NCBI RefSeq assembly: GCF_963676065.1
Contig: NZ_OY780933.1
Coordinates: 3,483,501 to 3,547,500 of the forward strand
From: Maridesulfovibrio sp.
Lineage (GTDB): Bacteria > Desulfobacterota > Desulfovibrionia > Desulfovibrionales > Desulfovibrionaceae
Length of the DNA: 64,000 bases
Direction of reading: 5' to 3'
This document shows, in pieces, positions 1 through 10,600 of the stretch (position 1 is the stretch's first letter; each line of letters opens with the position of its first letter). The notes under the pieces were generated by a model. The model was not told the origin of the DNA. It did no database searches and saw only the letters and a program-made list of their open reading frames with translations. Made by a program: the position numbers and the translations under genes.

Positions 1-864
1 CAGGAACAGAATATTTTAGCCATTGTCTGGCTGTATCGCGGACAGGTGGACAAGTACCTTGATCTGGTAGCCGGTTATTGCCAGCGCATGCTCGCCGAGG
101 GAGAAGGCTGCTTCAGCGGACATGGAGAAAACGGTGAAACCATAAAGCCCTTACCTGAATTCACAGCTTCGCTGGATGGACTGTTAGCCACAATGAAACC
201 TTTCGTGGAATCACTCGCTGCGGACTCCCCTCATACCGAACCGCTCAAGGAATATGAAACCGCCTTGGCCGCATTTCATAAGGATGTGGACGGATTCAAA
301 TCATCCATCGCTAAACAAATGGATGCATGGAAGGGTCAGGGCCTCAGCAACGGAAAACTGAAAAAAGCCGTTGAACGTCTTGCCCCACTAGCTGAAACCA
401 GCCGCGACTTGGTCAAACAGACCGACCTGCTCTACAAGCTGGCCTGCAAGCTCATTGAGACCTGCGAAACTGAATGCGCGGCTAAAGCCTGTGACACTTG
501 GGTCAACAGAGACATCACCCGTACCCGCAAGGCTGCGGATCAAGCCCGTAAGCTGGCCGTGGAAGAACTCAAGCAGGTTCGTTATTTCCAGCGTCAAGCT
601 CGTTGGCTGACAGAGCGTTTTCCTGAAGCGCAGCTTTGCGATGTTGATGGATTGGTCAAGCTTGTAGATCGTGCCACGCTTAAAGCCCATGACTGGAGCC
701 TTACTCCCGGTCGCTATGTCGGTGTAGCCCCTGAAGAAGTGAACGAAGATTTTGATTTTGAAGAAGCTCTTCGGGATATCCATGTGGAGTTGGAAGACTT
801 GAATAATGAAGCAGTGCAGCTTGCAGCTACTATTAAGAAAAATTTTGAGGAGCTGGGAGTATGA
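1..864 (+). CDS. hsdM: Type I restriction-modification DNA methyltransferase subunit HsdM, C-terminal part
   Basis: Partial gene: the frame is open from base 1, so the start lies upstream of the window. It would be the modification subunit that, with HsdS, methylates adenines in the bipartite target. The visible 287 residues are the C-terminal helical part. They begin with a stretch like QEQNILAIVWLYRG that is typical of the region after the HsdM methyltransferase core, followed by long charged helices probably contacting HsdS. The catalytic NPPF motif must lie outside the window. The stop overlaps the hsdS start by ATGA, so the two are translationally coupled, and hsdR follows in the same direction at 7.6 kb. 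The assignment rests on the C-terminal pattern plus the hsdS neighbour; no catalytic motif is visible. Confidence 0.85.
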   Translation, partial: QEQNILAIVWLYRGQVDKYLDLVAGYCQRMLAEGEGCFSGHGENGETIKPLPEFTASLDGLLATMKPFVESLAADSPHTEPLKEYETALAAFHKDVDGFKSSIAKQMDAWKGQGLSNGKLKKAVERLAPLAETSRDLVKQTDLLYKLACKLIETCETECAAKACDTWVNRDITRTRKAADQARKLAVEELKQVRYFQRQARWLTERFPEAQLCDVDGLVKLVDRATLKAHDWSLTPGRYVGVAPEEVNEDFDFEEALRDIHVELEDLNNEAVQLAATIKKNFEELGV

Positions 865-2075
865 GTTGGCCTCGCACAAAACTCGAATTACTAGCAGCTA
901 ACAAAAAGTATGCTTTCGTTGGGGGACCATTCGGTTCTAAGCTCACCTCACGGGACTATGTCGCTACTGGCACACCTGTTATTCGTGGGTCAAACCTCAA
1001 CAATGGGCGCAACCTTGATCTTACCGATTTCGTATATGTTTCGGACTTTAAGGTACAAGAAGATCTTTCTAGCAATTTAGCCTATCCAGGAGATCTCGTA
1101 TTTACGCAAAGAGGGACTCTCGGACAGGTTGCACTTATCCCTATAGAAGGTGAATTTGAGCGATATGTAGTATCACAGAGCCAAATGAAGATGACCGTAA
1201 ATGAGCATAAGGCTGATCCACTCTTCTTATACTACTATTTTTCAAGCCATGAAGCTGTAAACAGAATCCTGAGTTATACTTCTTCATCAGGAGTTCCGCA
1301 TATAAATCTTACTGTGTTGCGTAATTTTGAAGTACCAACCCCTCCACTCAAAATTCAAAATAGAATAGCATCAGTTCTATCCGCATACGACGAACTCATC
1401 GAAAACAACCGCCGCCGCATCCAGCTGCTCGAAGAATCGGCACGCCTGCTCTACAAGGAATGGTTCGTGCGGCTTCGCTTTCCGGGACACGAGCATGTTA
1501 AGGTTGCGGATGGTGTGCCGGAGGGGTGGGAGAAGAAACCGCTTTCGTATATCGCAAATATCACTATGGGCCAAAGCCCTAAGTCAGAATTTTATAATAC
1601 TGATGGATTAGGTATACCCTTCCACCAAGGCGTAAAGGACTTTGGACATCGTTTTCCATCCAACAATACATACTGCACGGCTATGAAACGAATCGCTGAG
1701 GCAGGAGATATTCTTTTTAGCGTAAGAGCCCCTGTAGGCAGAATAAACGTCGCGACTGAAAAGATAGTAATAGGACGTGGCCTTTCTGCAATTAGAAGTA
1801 TCCGTAACCAGCAGAGCTTTCTCCTTTACAATCTTAAAAATCACTTCTTCAAAGAAGACATGATAGGTGCAGGAGCGATATATGCGGCAATAACAAAAAA
1901 GGATTTGTACAACGTTGAGCTGCTTCAACCAAGCGATAGTATTATTGAAATGTTTTTGGATCATGTGAATCCGATCGATAGACAAATTGATGTGATCACT
2001 AATCAGACTGCGGCACTGGCCCAAGCCCGCGACATCCTAATCCCCAAACTAATGAATGGCGAGGTGGGTGTATGA
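861..2075 (+). CDS. hsdS: Type I restriction-modification specificity subunit HsdS
   Basis: 404 residues, the normal length of HsdS, which reads the two half-sites of the target and holds two HsdM subunits. Two target recognition domains are visible: residues about 1-160 (starting with GGPFGSKLTSRDY) and about 215-370 (ANITMGQSPKSEFYN). They are separated by a conserved helical spacer near 165-210 (IASVLSAYDELIENNRRRI, then KEWFVR). The second, C-terminal spacer is near 375-404 (AALAQARDILIPKLMNGEV). It starts at an ATG that overlaps the hsdM stop, and its own stop overlaps the ATG of the next gene, so hsdM, hsdS and the following gene are tightly coupled. Base composition shifts to A+T-rich within both recognition domains, as expected for domains exchanged by recombination. 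Confidence 0.93.
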   Translation: MSWPRTKLELLAANKKYAFVGGPFGSKLTSRDYVATGTPVIRGSNLNNGRNLDLTDFVYVSDFKVQEDLSSNLAYPGDLVFTQRGTLGQVALIPIEGEFERYVVSQSQMKMTVNEHKADPLFLYYYFSSHEAVNRILSYTSSSGVPHINLTVLRNFEVPTPPLKIQNRIASVLSAYDELIENNRRRIQLLEESARLLYKEWFVRLRFPGHEHVKVADGVPEGWEKKPLSYIANITMGQSPKSEFYNTDGLGIPFHQGVKDFGHRFPSNNTYCTAMKRIAEAGDILFSVRAPVGRINVATEKIVIGRGLSAIRSIRNQQSFLLYNLKNHFFKEDMIGAGAIYAAITKKDLYNVELLQPSDSIIEMFLDHVNPIDRQIDVITNQTAALAQARDILIPKLMNGEVGV

Positions 2076-2899
2076 GCAGTCTTAAGGTGATCGAGAAGAG
2101 AGTCTTTGAGGATCTCTTTGGTATTGCAGGTGGAATTGTACTCGACTTCTCAAACAGGTCCTTTGCCGATTTCTTCCGTGATACTGCCAAAATCGATATC
2201 TATACAGATAAATACGCATTCAACGGAGACTCCAAGGCCAAGCGTTTACGGGCATTTTGGGAGACCGAACCAGATCTGGTCGTCGGTAATATTCTAAACG
2301 ATCTGCTGGAAATATGGCAGTACAATACCTCAAAGGATGAACAGACGGCAGCGGCTCAACAGTATAAACGTGCGGTGGACATTGTCGCCCGGTTATCCGG
2401 TAAACAAACAGAGAAAGAGCCAACTGAGCAGGAATTCCTTCACCGACAATATCAAGATATTTCAGTCAAGAATCTTTCCTTAGACCCAAGCTTGGTGCCA
2501 GTGCTTGAAAGCCGCCTAACGGAGGCGCAGCACTGCTTAGAAAGCGCACCACTCGCAACCATTTTTCTGTGCGGCAGTATTTTGGAAGGCATTCTACTGG
2601 GGGTTGCCCTGCAAAAGCCGAAAGAATTCAATCAAGCGACCAACGCCCCCAAGGACAAAGACAAGAAGGTCAAACAATTCCACAAATGGTCATTGGCACA
2701 GTTTATTGATGTCGCGTTCGGGCTAAAGCTTTTAAAGCTGGACGTTAAAAAGTTCAGCCACGAGCTGCGTGATTTCCGTAACTACATCCACCCATACGAA
2801 CAACTCGCGTCAAGATTTGAGCCGGATAAGCATACGGCTGAAATCTGCCTGCAAGTCCTGAAGGCTGCCATAGCAGATTTATCAGGAGGGCGGAATTAA
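2072..2899 (+). CDS. Hypothetical protein in the type I RM operon, possible HEPN-like C-terminal domain
   Basis: 275 residues, no family recognised with certainty. ATGA overlap with hsdS argues for co-expression. The C-terminal half is helical and ends with ELRDFRNYIHPYEQL: R233 followed by D234 and then H240 gives an R-x6-H arrangement, which fits the R-x4-6-H signature of HEPN RNases, although R236-N-x2-H240 is too short for the consensus. A hydrophobic helix near 165-180 (ATIFLCGSILEGILLGVAL) precedes it, as in several DUF4145/HEPN-type proteins. It could be an RNase effector, a protein that senses damage to the RM complex, or a structural accessory. No signal peptide or transmembrane segment is clear. 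The function is an open question; only the HEPN-like pattern and the operon position are seen. Confidence 0.6.
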   Translation: MSSLKVIEKRVFEDLFGIAGGIVLDFSNRSFADFFRDTAKIDIYTDKYAFNGDSKAKRLRAFWETEPDLVVGNILNDLLEIWQYNTSKDEQTAAAQQYKRAVDIVARLSGKQTEKEPTEQEFLHRQYQDISVKNLSLDPSLVPVLESRLTEAQHCLESAPLATIFLCGSILEGILLGVALQKPKEFNQATNAPKDKDKKVKQFHKWSLAQFIDVAFGLKLLKLDVKKFSHELRDFRNYIHPYEQLASRFEPDKHTAEICLQVLKAAIADLSGGRN

Positions 2900-3008
2900 T
2901 AGTGAAACCCATGTATATCGTAAGAGACACGAAAGTGAATAACTCCAGCAAAGCTGCTCTCAAATTCTAAAGAACCTATTGCTCATCTGAAAAAGGAGAA
3001 TGAATCGA

Positions 3009-5093
3009 ATGATAGCCCAACAAGAACATCTGTTAACTTTTCTAAAAAATGCTCCACAACTTATCATCCCCATATATCAGAGGATGTACTCCTGGACAGA
3101 GCAAGAATGCAGCCAACTCTGGAACGACATCATTCGTGTCGGATCAAATGAAGAGATCGGAACCCATTTTGTCGGTTCTGTGGTTTACATTCAAAACTCA
3201 GTTGCTAGAAACGCTCCCCTGCTGGTCATTGATGGACAGCAACGGTTGACCACCATCACTCTGCTGCTTGAAGCTCTTGCCCGCAATATTGCTGAGGCAG
3301 AGCCTAGCGATGGATTCTCCGAAGAACAGATTAGAAGCTATTACCTTACCAATCCATTTGAGAAAGAAGAGAATAAGTACAAGTTAATCCTGACCCAAAC
3401 AGATAAGGACACTCTAATATCCTTACTTAGAAGCAGCCCACTTCCTGCTGAAAATTCATTACGAGTCATGGGGAACTTCGAGTTCTTTAATAAACGAATC
3501 AAAACACTCAATGGGGACATTGAACATCTTTGTAAGGGACTTGAAAAACTACAGCTTGTTGAAGTGGCTTTGGATAAGGCCCATGATAACCCGCAGCTAA
3601 TCTTTGAAAGCATGAACTCCACAGGCCGGGAATTGAGTCAGGCGGATCTAATCCGTAACTTTATCCTTATGGGGCTTGAGCCTGAAATTCAGACCAATCT
3701 CTATAATGATTACTGGCGACCGATGGAGGTCAATTTCGGACAGGAAGCATACGGAGCCCAATTCGATAGCTTCATGCGTCATTACCTTACCTACAAGACC
3801 GGCTCCATCCCCAATGTCAGCGCAGTATACGAAGCATTCAAGGCTTACTTCAGAACCCCTGATATTCAACGGGCCGGTGTAGAAGAGGTAGTGAAGGACC
3901 TCAACACATTCGCAGACTACTACTGCAGAATGGCCTTAGGCAGGGAACAGGATAAGAAGCTAGCCGAAGCTTTTCATGATCTTCGGGAGCTCAAAATTGA
4001 AGTCGCATATCCTCTTCTGCTGGAATTTTACGCCGATCATGTAGCGGAAGCTCTGACACTGGATGAATTTGAATCGGCAGTCCGGATGATCGAATCATAC
4101 GTATTCAGAAGGTCAGCCTGCGCTATCCCCACAAACTCCATGAACAAGACATTCGCGAATTTTAATAAAGGTCTTAAGAAGGATCGCTACCTCGAAAGCA
4201 TCGCGGCCAACTTTCTCTTACTGCCCTCATATCGCAGATTTCCGGCTGATGAAGAGTTCAACCGAGAAATCAAAGTACGCGATCTCTACAACTTTAGGAA
4301 TAAAAGCTACTGGCTGCGGCGCATGGAGAACGATGGCCGTAGAGAACGTGTGTCAGTCAACGATTACACTATCGAACACATCATGCCCCAGAACAAGAAT
4401 GTGCCCCAGCATTGGCGTGATGAATTGGGAGCTGACTGGAAGAGAGTTCATGACACATGGCTGCATACTCTGGGGAACCTCACTCTCACAGGGTACAACT
4501 CCGAATACAGCGACAACAGCTTCACGGACAAAAAAGGCATGGAAGGTGGCTTTGCTGTGAGTCCCCTCAAACTCAATGAAGGGCTTGGCAGCACGACAGA
4601 ATGGAATGAAGAGTCAATCAAGAAACGCGCCGACAAGCTCGCTTTAAAGGCCATCGACATATGGAATTTCCCATCTCTTGATGAGGATATACTTGATGCA
4701 TACCGTCCTACCACTCAAGAGGGAAAGACTTACAGCATTGACGACCATGAATACCTTTCCGGTGGGGATTCCAGAATTCTGTTTGATAAGCTGAGGACAG
4801 AAGTTCTGGCTCTTAACCCCTGTGTTAGCGAAGATTTCTTGAAACTATACGTAGCCTACAAAGCTGAGACAAACTTCGTTGATGTGGTCCCACAAAAAAG
4901 CAGACTGCGTCTGTCATTGAATATGAAGTTCCACGAAATCCAAGATCCACGAGGTCTTTGTAGAGACATCACCAACGTAGGCCGCTGGGGTAACGGAGAT
5001 GTAGAGGTCGGCCTGGAATCACTGGATGATCTTCAATATGTAGTTGGTTTGATTCGACAAGCTCTTGAAAAGCAGCTAGGAAATGGTGATTAA
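3009..5093 (+). CDS. DUF262/DUF1524 (GmrSD-type) HNH nuclease
   Basis: 694 residues. The family combines an N-terminal DUF262 NTPase-like ParB-fold domain with a C-terminal DUF1524 HNH nuclease, as in the type IV restriction enzyme GmrSD and the DUF262 restriction factors linked to other defence operons. Visible motifs are D75-G-Q-Q-R79 (the DGQQR nucleotide-binding signature) and IEHIMPQ at 455-461, the DUF1524 HNH core with H457. The start chosen is the ATG at 3009, because the AGGAG at 2994-2998 is only one base from an earlier in-frame ATG at 3000 but ten from this one. The gene lies between hsdS and hsdR, where such genes act as a second restriction layer against modified phage DNA. That role is inferred from the family, not shown here. 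Confidence 0.88.
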   Translation: MIAQQEHLLTFLKNAPQLIIPIYQRMYSWTEQECSQLWNDIIRVGSNEEIGTHFVGSVVYIQNSVARNAPLLVIDGQQRLTTITLLLEALARNIAEAEPSDGFSEEQIRSYYLTNPFEKEENKYKLILTQTDKDTLISLLRSSPLPAENSLRVMGNFEFFNKRIKTLNGDIEHLCKGLEKLQLVEVALDKAHDNPQLIFESMNSTGRELSQADLIRNFILMGLEPEIQTNLYNDYWRPMEVNFGQEAYGAQFDSFMRHYLTYKTGSIPNVSAVYEAFKAYFRTPDIQRAGVEEVVKDLNTFADYYCRMALGREQDKKLAEAFHDLRELKIEVAYPLLLEFYADHVAEALTLDEFESAVRMIESYVFRRSACAIPTNSMNKTFANFNKGLKKDRYLESIAANFLLLPSYRRFPADEEFNREIKVRDLYNFRNKSYWLRRMENDGRRERVSVNDYTIEHIMPQNKNVPQHWRDELGADWKRVHDTWLHTLGNLTLTGYNSEYSDNSFTDKKGMEGGFAVSPLKLNEGLGSTTEWNEESIKKRADKLALKAIDIWNFPSLDEDILDAYRPTTQEGKTYSIDDHEYLSGGDSRILFDKLRTEVLALNPCVSEDFLKLYVAYKAETNFVDVVPQKSRLRLSLNMKFHEIQDPRGLCRDITNVGRWGNGDVEVGLESLDDLQYVVGLIRQALEKQLGNGD

Positions 5094-5178
5094 GAGACAA
5101 ATAATGAGACTTTAATACATTATCAACACAATTCGTCCTAGGCTGCCCAGCCACAGCTACTTCGAATAGGGTAAGCGT

Positions 5179-7599
5179 ATGATCAAAAAGATTAAATCAA
5201 TCAAAAAGTTCGGTGTATTCCAAAATTTCGACTGGAATACGGAAGTTTGTGATGAATCTGGTAGCCCACGCGACTTACAGCACATCAACATTATCTATGG
5301 CAGAAACTATTCAGGAAAGACTACTCTTTCACGAATTCTGCGTGCTATGGAGACAGGCGATATCTCTGACAAAGTCGAGGCCCCAGAGTTTAGTGTAGCT
5401 TTAGCCGATGGATCTATAGTGACTCAAGAAACCTTGCGCGGTCACAATAAAGCTATTCGAGTCTTTAACGATGATTTCGTCCGTGATAATCTACGCTTTA
5501 TCACCAACCCGGATGACAATATCGAACCATTTGCTATTCTTGGTGACGATAACAATAAAATCGAGCAGGAAATAAAAACACTTGAAGCAGAGCTTGGCTC
5601 AAAAGAAGAGGGAAATGAGTCGGGGCTATACGCCCAGCGAGCAGCGGCAAACACCGCCCAGATCAATGCAGACCGTATATATCGAAAAGCGGTTACGAAT
5701 CTCGACAAACAGTTAAAAGACAAAGCGACGAGCCAAAAGATAGGAATCAAATATAATCCAGAACGCTTTGGTGACCAGAACTATAACATCAAGAAACTCA
5801 AGGCAGAAATCGAAAAAGTTCTAAGCCCAGAATATAATCAGCCAAATCCTGAAGAACTGACGCAAAGCGAAAAACTAATCCTAGAACAAACTCTGCCACC
5901 TATTGAAACATTTCATGCTCCAGCACTTAATTTTGAAGTCTTAGTTAAGGACACAGAACTCCTTGTAACCAAAAAGATCAGTGACTCAGATAAAATTGAA
6001 GAGCTGGTAAAGGATGCTGTTTTAAATCGCTGGGTTAATGATGGTCGTACTCATCATAAAGGCAAACGTAAGGAGTGTGCATTCTGCGGCAACCCCATCT
6101 CCGAGAAACGCTGGCAGGAATTGGACAAACATTTTGATGAAGAATCAGAACGTCTTGAAAAAGACATTAATGCGCTGATTATCAGAATCGAATCGGAGAA
6201 GAAAACAATAAACGCTGCTCTGCATATCGACAAATCCCATTTCTATTCCAAATTCCATAGCTTACTTGACGAGGTAGACAGCACTCTCAAAGAAAGCATT
6301 ACCCAGTACAACCAATCATTAAATGGGCTAATCGCTCAACTCAAAGCTAGAAAAGAAGATATTCTGAACCCAATAGAATTTAAAGCACATGCTGCTCCCT
6401 CCGCAGAGATAGAGACTGCATGGGGTGAGTACAAATTAACCTGTACTGCTTCTAACAGCTTCACAACCTCTTTAAACACTGAACAAAAACATGCCAAGGT
6501 AGCTCTACGATTGAAAGAAGTCTCGGATTACCTGATTACAATTGGCTATAGTGAACAGCAGTCTTCGATAAAGGAGCTCAAAGAGAAACTCGAAAAAGCC
6601 AACGAGAACAAAAAACAAGTCGAAGGACTTATCATCAGCAGAGAGGAATTGGTATCCTCCAAAAAACGTGAACTTAACGATGAGGAGAAAGGCGCAAAGA
6701 AGGTCAATGAATACCTTAACAACTTCTTTGGGCATCGATTTCTCACGCTTGAAGCTAAACAGGATACTATTTCTGGAGCTGAATCTAAACGAATTCGTTT
6801 TGAGGTAATCCGTAATGGTAAAAAGGCCTACCATTTAAGTGAAGGCGAATGCAGCCTGTTAGCATTTTGCTACTTCCTTGCAAAACTTGATGACATCGAC
6901 ACCCGAGATTCAAAACCGATCATCTGGATTGACGACCCTATTTCATCGCTTGATGGGAACCATATCTTCTTCATATACAGCCTTCTGAATGCAGAGATAG
7001 TTTCCGAAGATAAATTCGAACAATTATTTATATCTACACATAATCTTGACTTCTTAAAATATTTAAAACGGTTAAATGGAAAGTTTCTCAACCATAATGG
7101 GAAAATGCAGGACTACCAAAAAGCTTACTTTATTATATCTCGACAAGACAAGACATCTATTATTGGCCCTATGCCAAAATACCTTAAGGAATATGTCACC
7201 GAATTTAATTATCTTTTCAAGCAGATACACAGATGTGCAGCAATCCAAGCCGTTGACGACTCCAACTACGTCACCTTTTGCAACTTCGCAAACAATGCCA
7301 GAAAGTTCTTCGAGATTTATCTATACTACAAGTATCCAGATCAAGGGATGAACGAGCACACCTTATGTTTATTCTTCGGAGAATCAAAAGTCCCCGCTGT
7401 TTTGACTGACAGAATTAACAATGAGTATTCCCATCTGTGCGCGGTATTTGAAAGAGGAGCAACGCCAGTTGAAGTCCCAGAGATGCAGACGTCTGCACAA
7501 CAAATTATTGAACGGCTTAAAGAAGATAGTGAGCAGTATTCAGCCCTGTTAAAAAGTGTTGGGATAGAAGAAATCATAGAAGAAGCAGCGGAAGCCTAG
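5179..7599 (+). CDS. RloC/PrrC-like AAA ATPase with candidate anticodon nuclease C-terminus
   Basis: 806 residues. The ATPase is of the ABC/SMC type: Walker A GRNYSGKT at 41-48, then a long coiled-coil insertion, an ABC signature LSEGEC at 553-558 and Walker B IIWIDD ending at D585-D586. The coiled coil carries a C300-x2-C303 pair, as in the zinc hook of RloC. The C-terminal part holds R708-x3-E712 and H752 (in NEYSH), in the order of the PrrC catalytic triad Arg-x3-Glu-His. E. coli PrrC is silenced by the type I enzyme in whose operon it lies and cuts tRNA-Lys when a phage attacks that enzyme. RloC is a longer relative with a zinc hook, and this protein fits RloC in length. Position between hsdS and hsdR matches the prr layout. 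The tRNA target cannot be read from the sequence. Confidence 0.83.
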   Translation: MIKKIKSIKKFGVFQNFDWNTEVCDESGSPRDLQHINIIYGRNYSGKTTLSRILRAMETGDISDKVEAPEFSVALADGSIVTQETLRGHNKAIRVFNDDFVRDNLRFITNPDDNIEPFAILGDDNNKIEQEIKTLEAELGSKEEGNESGLYAQRAAANTAQINADRIYRKAVTNLDKQLKDKATSQKIGIKYNPERFGDQNYNIKKLKAEIEKVLSPEYNQPNPEELTQSEKLILEQTLPPIETFHAPALNFEVLVKDTELLVTKKISDSDKIEELVKDAVLNRWVNDGRTHHKGKRKECAFCGNPISEKRWQELDKHFDEESERLEKDINALIIRIESEKKTINAALHIDKSHFYSKFHSLLDEVDSTLKESITQYNQSLNGLIAQLKARKEDILNPIEFKAHAAPSAEIETAWGEYKLTCTASNSFTTSLNTEQKHAKVALRLKEVSDYLITIGYSEQQSSIKELKEKLEKANENKKQVEGLIISREELVSSKKRELNDEEKGAKKVNEYLNNFFGHRFLTLEAKQDTISGAESKRIRFEVIRNGKKAYHLSEGECSLLAFCYFLAKLDDIDTRDSKPIIWIDDPISSLDGNHIFFIYSLLNAEIVSEDKFEQLFISTHNLDFLKYLKRLNGKFLNHNGKMQDYQKAYFIISRQDKTSIIGPMPKYLKEYVTEFNYLFKQIHRCAAIQAVDDSNYVTFCNFANNARKFFEIYLYYKYPDQGMNEHTLCLFFGESKVPAVLTDRINNEYSHLCAVFERGATPVEVPEMQTSAQQIIERLKEDSEQYSALLKSVGIEEIIEEAAEA

Positions 7600-7639
7600 T
7601 CCTGAAGAAAATTACAGACATGACAGACTCTTATCAAGG

Positions 7640-10600
7640 ATGGAAGTTGTAGTGACATCTAACAAATACACCGAAGACACCCTAGTCCAGCAAACCACAG
7701 CCGAGTACATGGAAACCCAACTCGGCTGGGAATCCGTGTACGCATATAATACCGAAACATACGGCCCAGACGGAACTCTGGGGCGAGGATCGGATAAGGA
7801 AGTTGTACTTACTCGATACCTGCGGGACGCCTTGGTAAAACTCAATCCAGGTCTACCGGATACAGCCTATGACGATGCCGTCCGTAAAATAACTACCGCT
7901 GTATCCAGCCAGACCATGCTGGCGACAAACCAAGAAAAGTACAAACTTATCGTGGACGGTGTACAGGTCAGATTCCGTAACGCTAAAGACGAGAGAGTTA
8001 CGGAACGCCTCAAAGTGCTGGACTTTAACGATCCCGAAAACAATCGCTTCCACTGTGTGAGAGAGCTATGGATAAAAGGTGACCTTTACCGAAGGCGTGC
8101 GGACATAATCGGATTTGTAAACGGTCTTCCCCTGCTGTTCATGGAATTGAAGAATGTCCACAGGGATATACGGGCAGCTTACGAGCAGAATTTCAAAGAT
8201 TATAAGGATACTGTCCCTCACTTATTCCACCATAACGCTATCGTAGTCCTCGCAAATGGAATGGATGCCAAGCTAGGTTCGGTCTCAAGCAAATTTGAGC
8301 ACTTCAATGACTGGAAACGGTTGGACGAGGAAGATCCGGGCGTCGTGGACATGGAGACCTTACTGAAAGGAGTCTGTAACAAGGCTAACTTCATCGACCT
8401 CATGGAAAACTTCATCCTCTTTGACGAATCAGCGGGGGAACCACGTAAGATCCTTGCCCGCAACCATCAATTCCTTGGAGTAAACCGCGCTATAAGAGCA
8501 GTCGAAGACCGTAGCAACCGTATGGGTAAGCTTGGGGTCTTCTGGCATACTCAAGGGGCAGGAAAGAGCTACTCTATCGTCTTCTTCACCCGTAAAGTAC
8601 ATCGTAAACTGGGCGGCAACTTCAGTTTCGTCATCCTTACGGACAGAGAAGATCTGGATACCCAGCTATACAAAACATTTGCCGGATGCGGTGTTGTGGA
8701 TAATGATCGTGATCCCTGCCGCGCTTCAAGTGCTCAGCATCTCAGTTCCCTGCTGACACAGCATAAAGCTTACGTCTTCTCGTTGATCCAAAAATTCAAT
8801 CAAGAGGTTACATCAGCAGAAGGCTACACTGACCGAGATGATGTAATTGTAATTACTGACGAAGCACACCGCACTCAATATGGAACACTGGCCCTGAATT
8901 TACGCAATGCACTACCTAATGCCAGCTACATAGGTTTCACCGGCACTCCGCTCTTCTCTGACGACCAAATAACCCGTCGAGTCTTCGGTGAGTATATTTC
9001 GACATATGACTTTCAACGAGCAGTCGAAGATAAGGCTACTGTCCCCCTCTACTACGATGCCAGAGGGGAAAAATTAGGAATTGCCGTAAAGGACCTCAAC
9101 GAACGCATAGCCGAGAAACTGGATGAACTGGAAATCGACGACATCGACGTAGAGCAGAGACTCCAAGGTGAGCTGAAACGAGACTACCACATCATTACCG
9201 CAGGCGACCGGTTAGATCAAATTGCCCAAGATTTTGTACTACATTATTCAAAAGCATGGGAGACCGGTAAGGTCATGCTGGTCTGCATTGATAAGATCAC
9301 CTGCGTTAGGATGCATGGTCTTGTTTTAGATCATTGGAAGCAACGCATCGTAGACCTGGAAAAAGATCTTAAATCCGCAACTGATGATCAGGATGAAATT
9401 TATAGGCGCAGACAGATCCAGTGGATGAAAGACACTGTGACGGCTGTGATTGTAAGCGAAGAACAAGGTGAAGTTGAGAAGTTCCGTAAATGGGATCTCG
9501 ATATCAAACCGCATCGACGCCTCATTAAAGAAGGCATTGATCTTCCCGAATCCATGCGCAGCAAGCCTCAATTCAGAAACATGCAGCGGATGGGACTTGA
9601 AGATGCTTTCAAAGAAACTGAGCATCCATTCCGAATCGCTATAGTCTGTGCCATGTGGCTTACTGGGTTCGATGTTCCAAGTCTTTCTACTCTTTACCTC
9701 GATAAACCACTCAAAGCACATACCTTGATGCAGGCCATTGCTCGTGCCAATAGAGTCAGCGATGGGAAGAACAATGGCTTAATTGTAGACTACTGCGGCA
9801 TACTGAAGAATTTACGTAAGGCACTAGCAACATTTGCTGGAACTGTTGATACTGGGCATGGCGGCGAAGGAGGAACTGGAGGAGAGGTTGATCCTACTAG
9901 GCCCGAAGAGGAACTTCTGGCCGAATTATCAGAAGCGATAGCCTTTGTCCGGGGCTTCCTGTCCAAGAATAATGCATCGCTAGACGATATTATTAACAAG
10001 ACAGGCTTTGAGCGTAATGCTGCTATTCTTGCAGCCAAAGAGGCGGCTAACTTCAACGACCAGACCCGTAAAAGGTTTGAAGTTATGTGCCGGGAAGTCT
10101 TCAAGAAATTCAAGGCATGCATAAATGTCAAAGGAATCAACGACCACCGGGCAGACTATGATGCCATAAACGTGATTTACAAAAGCCTCCAGAAGGATAA
10201 AGAGAAGGCGGACATCTCAGACATTATCCGCCGTCTTCATGAAGTAGTGGATGAAGCGATTGAAGTAGACCACAGCCAAACCGGCCATGACAGTAAGCCA
10301 TATGACATCAGTGCCATAGACTTCGACAAACTCAGGAAAGAATTCGAAACCAGCCCGAGACAACGTACAACGGTCCAAAGCCTAAAGGACGCCATTGAGC
10401 AGAAGGTAAACCGCCTCCTGATGCAGAACCCTTTACGGACAGATTTCCAACAGCACTATGAAGGCATCGTTGCCGAGTATAATAGAGAAAAGGATCGAGC
10501 TACGATCGAGAAAACCTTCGAGGCTTTGGTCAAATTTGTAGAGGTCTTAAATACTGAAGAGACCAGAGCTCTCCGTGAAGGCCTCACAGAAGAAACCCTT

